Part shown: one piece after another, positions 14,652 through 14,713 of the stretch
Numbering within the stretch: position 1 is the first letter of the stretch
Layout: every line of letters starts with the position of its first letter
Assembly (NCBI GenBank): GCA_034435315.1
Contig: DAOTYB010000180.1
Coordinates: 1-14,713, forward strand
Direction of reading: 5' to 3'
Source of the DNA: VGOB01 sp034435315
GTDB lineage: Bacteria; Chloroflexota; Anaerolineae; UBA4142
Length of the DNA stretch: 14,713 nt
Program-made: the position numbers and the translations under genes
Notes under the pieces: generated by a model
Seen by the model: the letters and a program-made list of their open reading frames with translations, nothing else
Database searches by the model: none
What the model was told of the DNA's origin: nothing

Positions 14652-14707
14652 AGCAGAGGGTATGGGTGAGGGGGCGGGCGGCTTCGCCGCCCGCCCTCAC
14701 CTCTGCT
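14652..14707. repeat. Large bulged inverted repeat near the window end
   Basis: AGCAGAG (14652-14658) pairs with CTCTGCT (14701-14707). After a 7-base bulge (14659-14665), GTGAGGG (14666-14672) pairs with CCCTCAC (14694-14700). After a 2-base GG bulge, CGGGCGGC pairs with GCCGCCCG around a TTC loop. It continues the string of palindromic elements and may extend beyond the window. Confidence 0.6.
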
Positions 14708-14713
14708 CCTGTC

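Larger units (their letters stand above)
13763..14713. other. Gene-free, repeat-dense intergenic region downstream of rpoC
   Basis: No open frame here has both a ribosome site and a recognisable protein. The region holds the GTAATTAC repeats, five long inverted repeats, the 41-bp direct repeat and the candidate ncRNA with its promoter. The only stretches without assigned structure are 13804-13834, 14080-14177 and 14515-14564, in which I see nothing certain. Confidence 0.7.

Overview
The window looks like a piece of a Chloroflexota (Anaerolineae-like) chromosome, probably from an uncultured lineage. This is inferred from the Gram-positive-style RNA polymerase genes (no E. coli-type beta SI1 or beta-prime SI3), a long coiled-coil insertion in beta-prime, a giant BTAD/NB-ARC/TPR regulator of a type common in Chloroflexota, moderately high GC, and GC-rich palindromic repeats between genes. 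No rRNA, tRNA, CRISPR array, transposase or phage gene is visible.

Left part (1-5069). A 1054-residue AfsR-like regulator lies on the minus strand (69-3233), with a strong palindrome beyond its stop (1-29). A 244-bp divergent intergenic region carries two well-formed back-to-back sigma70-type promoters, whose -35 boxes are 18 bp apart. The minus-strand promoter drives the regulator. The plus-strand promoter drives a two-gene operon: a 161-residue cysteine-pair protein of unknown function (3478-3963) and a 355-residue radical SAM enzyme with two N-terminal cysteine clusters (4002-5069). The layout suggests, but does not prove, that the regulator controls the radical SAM operon.

Middle part (5070-13762). 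A consensus-like promoter at 5105-5133 starts a leader of about 340 nt in front of rpoB (5481-9530). rpoC (9530-13762) follows with a one-base overlap, so the two large RNA polymerase subunits are probably translationally coupled. rplJ/rplL are not next to rpoB. RpoB has a roughly 130-residue extra segment with repeated Trp-Leu motifs and non-standard residues at two rifampicin-contact positions. RpoC has a roughly 180-residue charged coiled-coil insertion behind the zinc finger and before the active-site half.

Right part (13763-14713). About 950 bp contain no convincing protein gene but are dense in structure. There are three related GTAATTAC-headed repeats, two copies of a perfect 17-bp inverted repeat (one inverted relative to the other), a perfect 41-bp direct repeat, further long hairpins and G-quadruplex-capable runs. 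Between these repeats, a promoter with perfect TTGACA and TATAAT boxes precedes about 304 nt of nested perfect stems ending in a stem followed by seven T. I read this as a candidate undescribed structured non-coding RNA (14211-14514). It is the most interesting object in the window.
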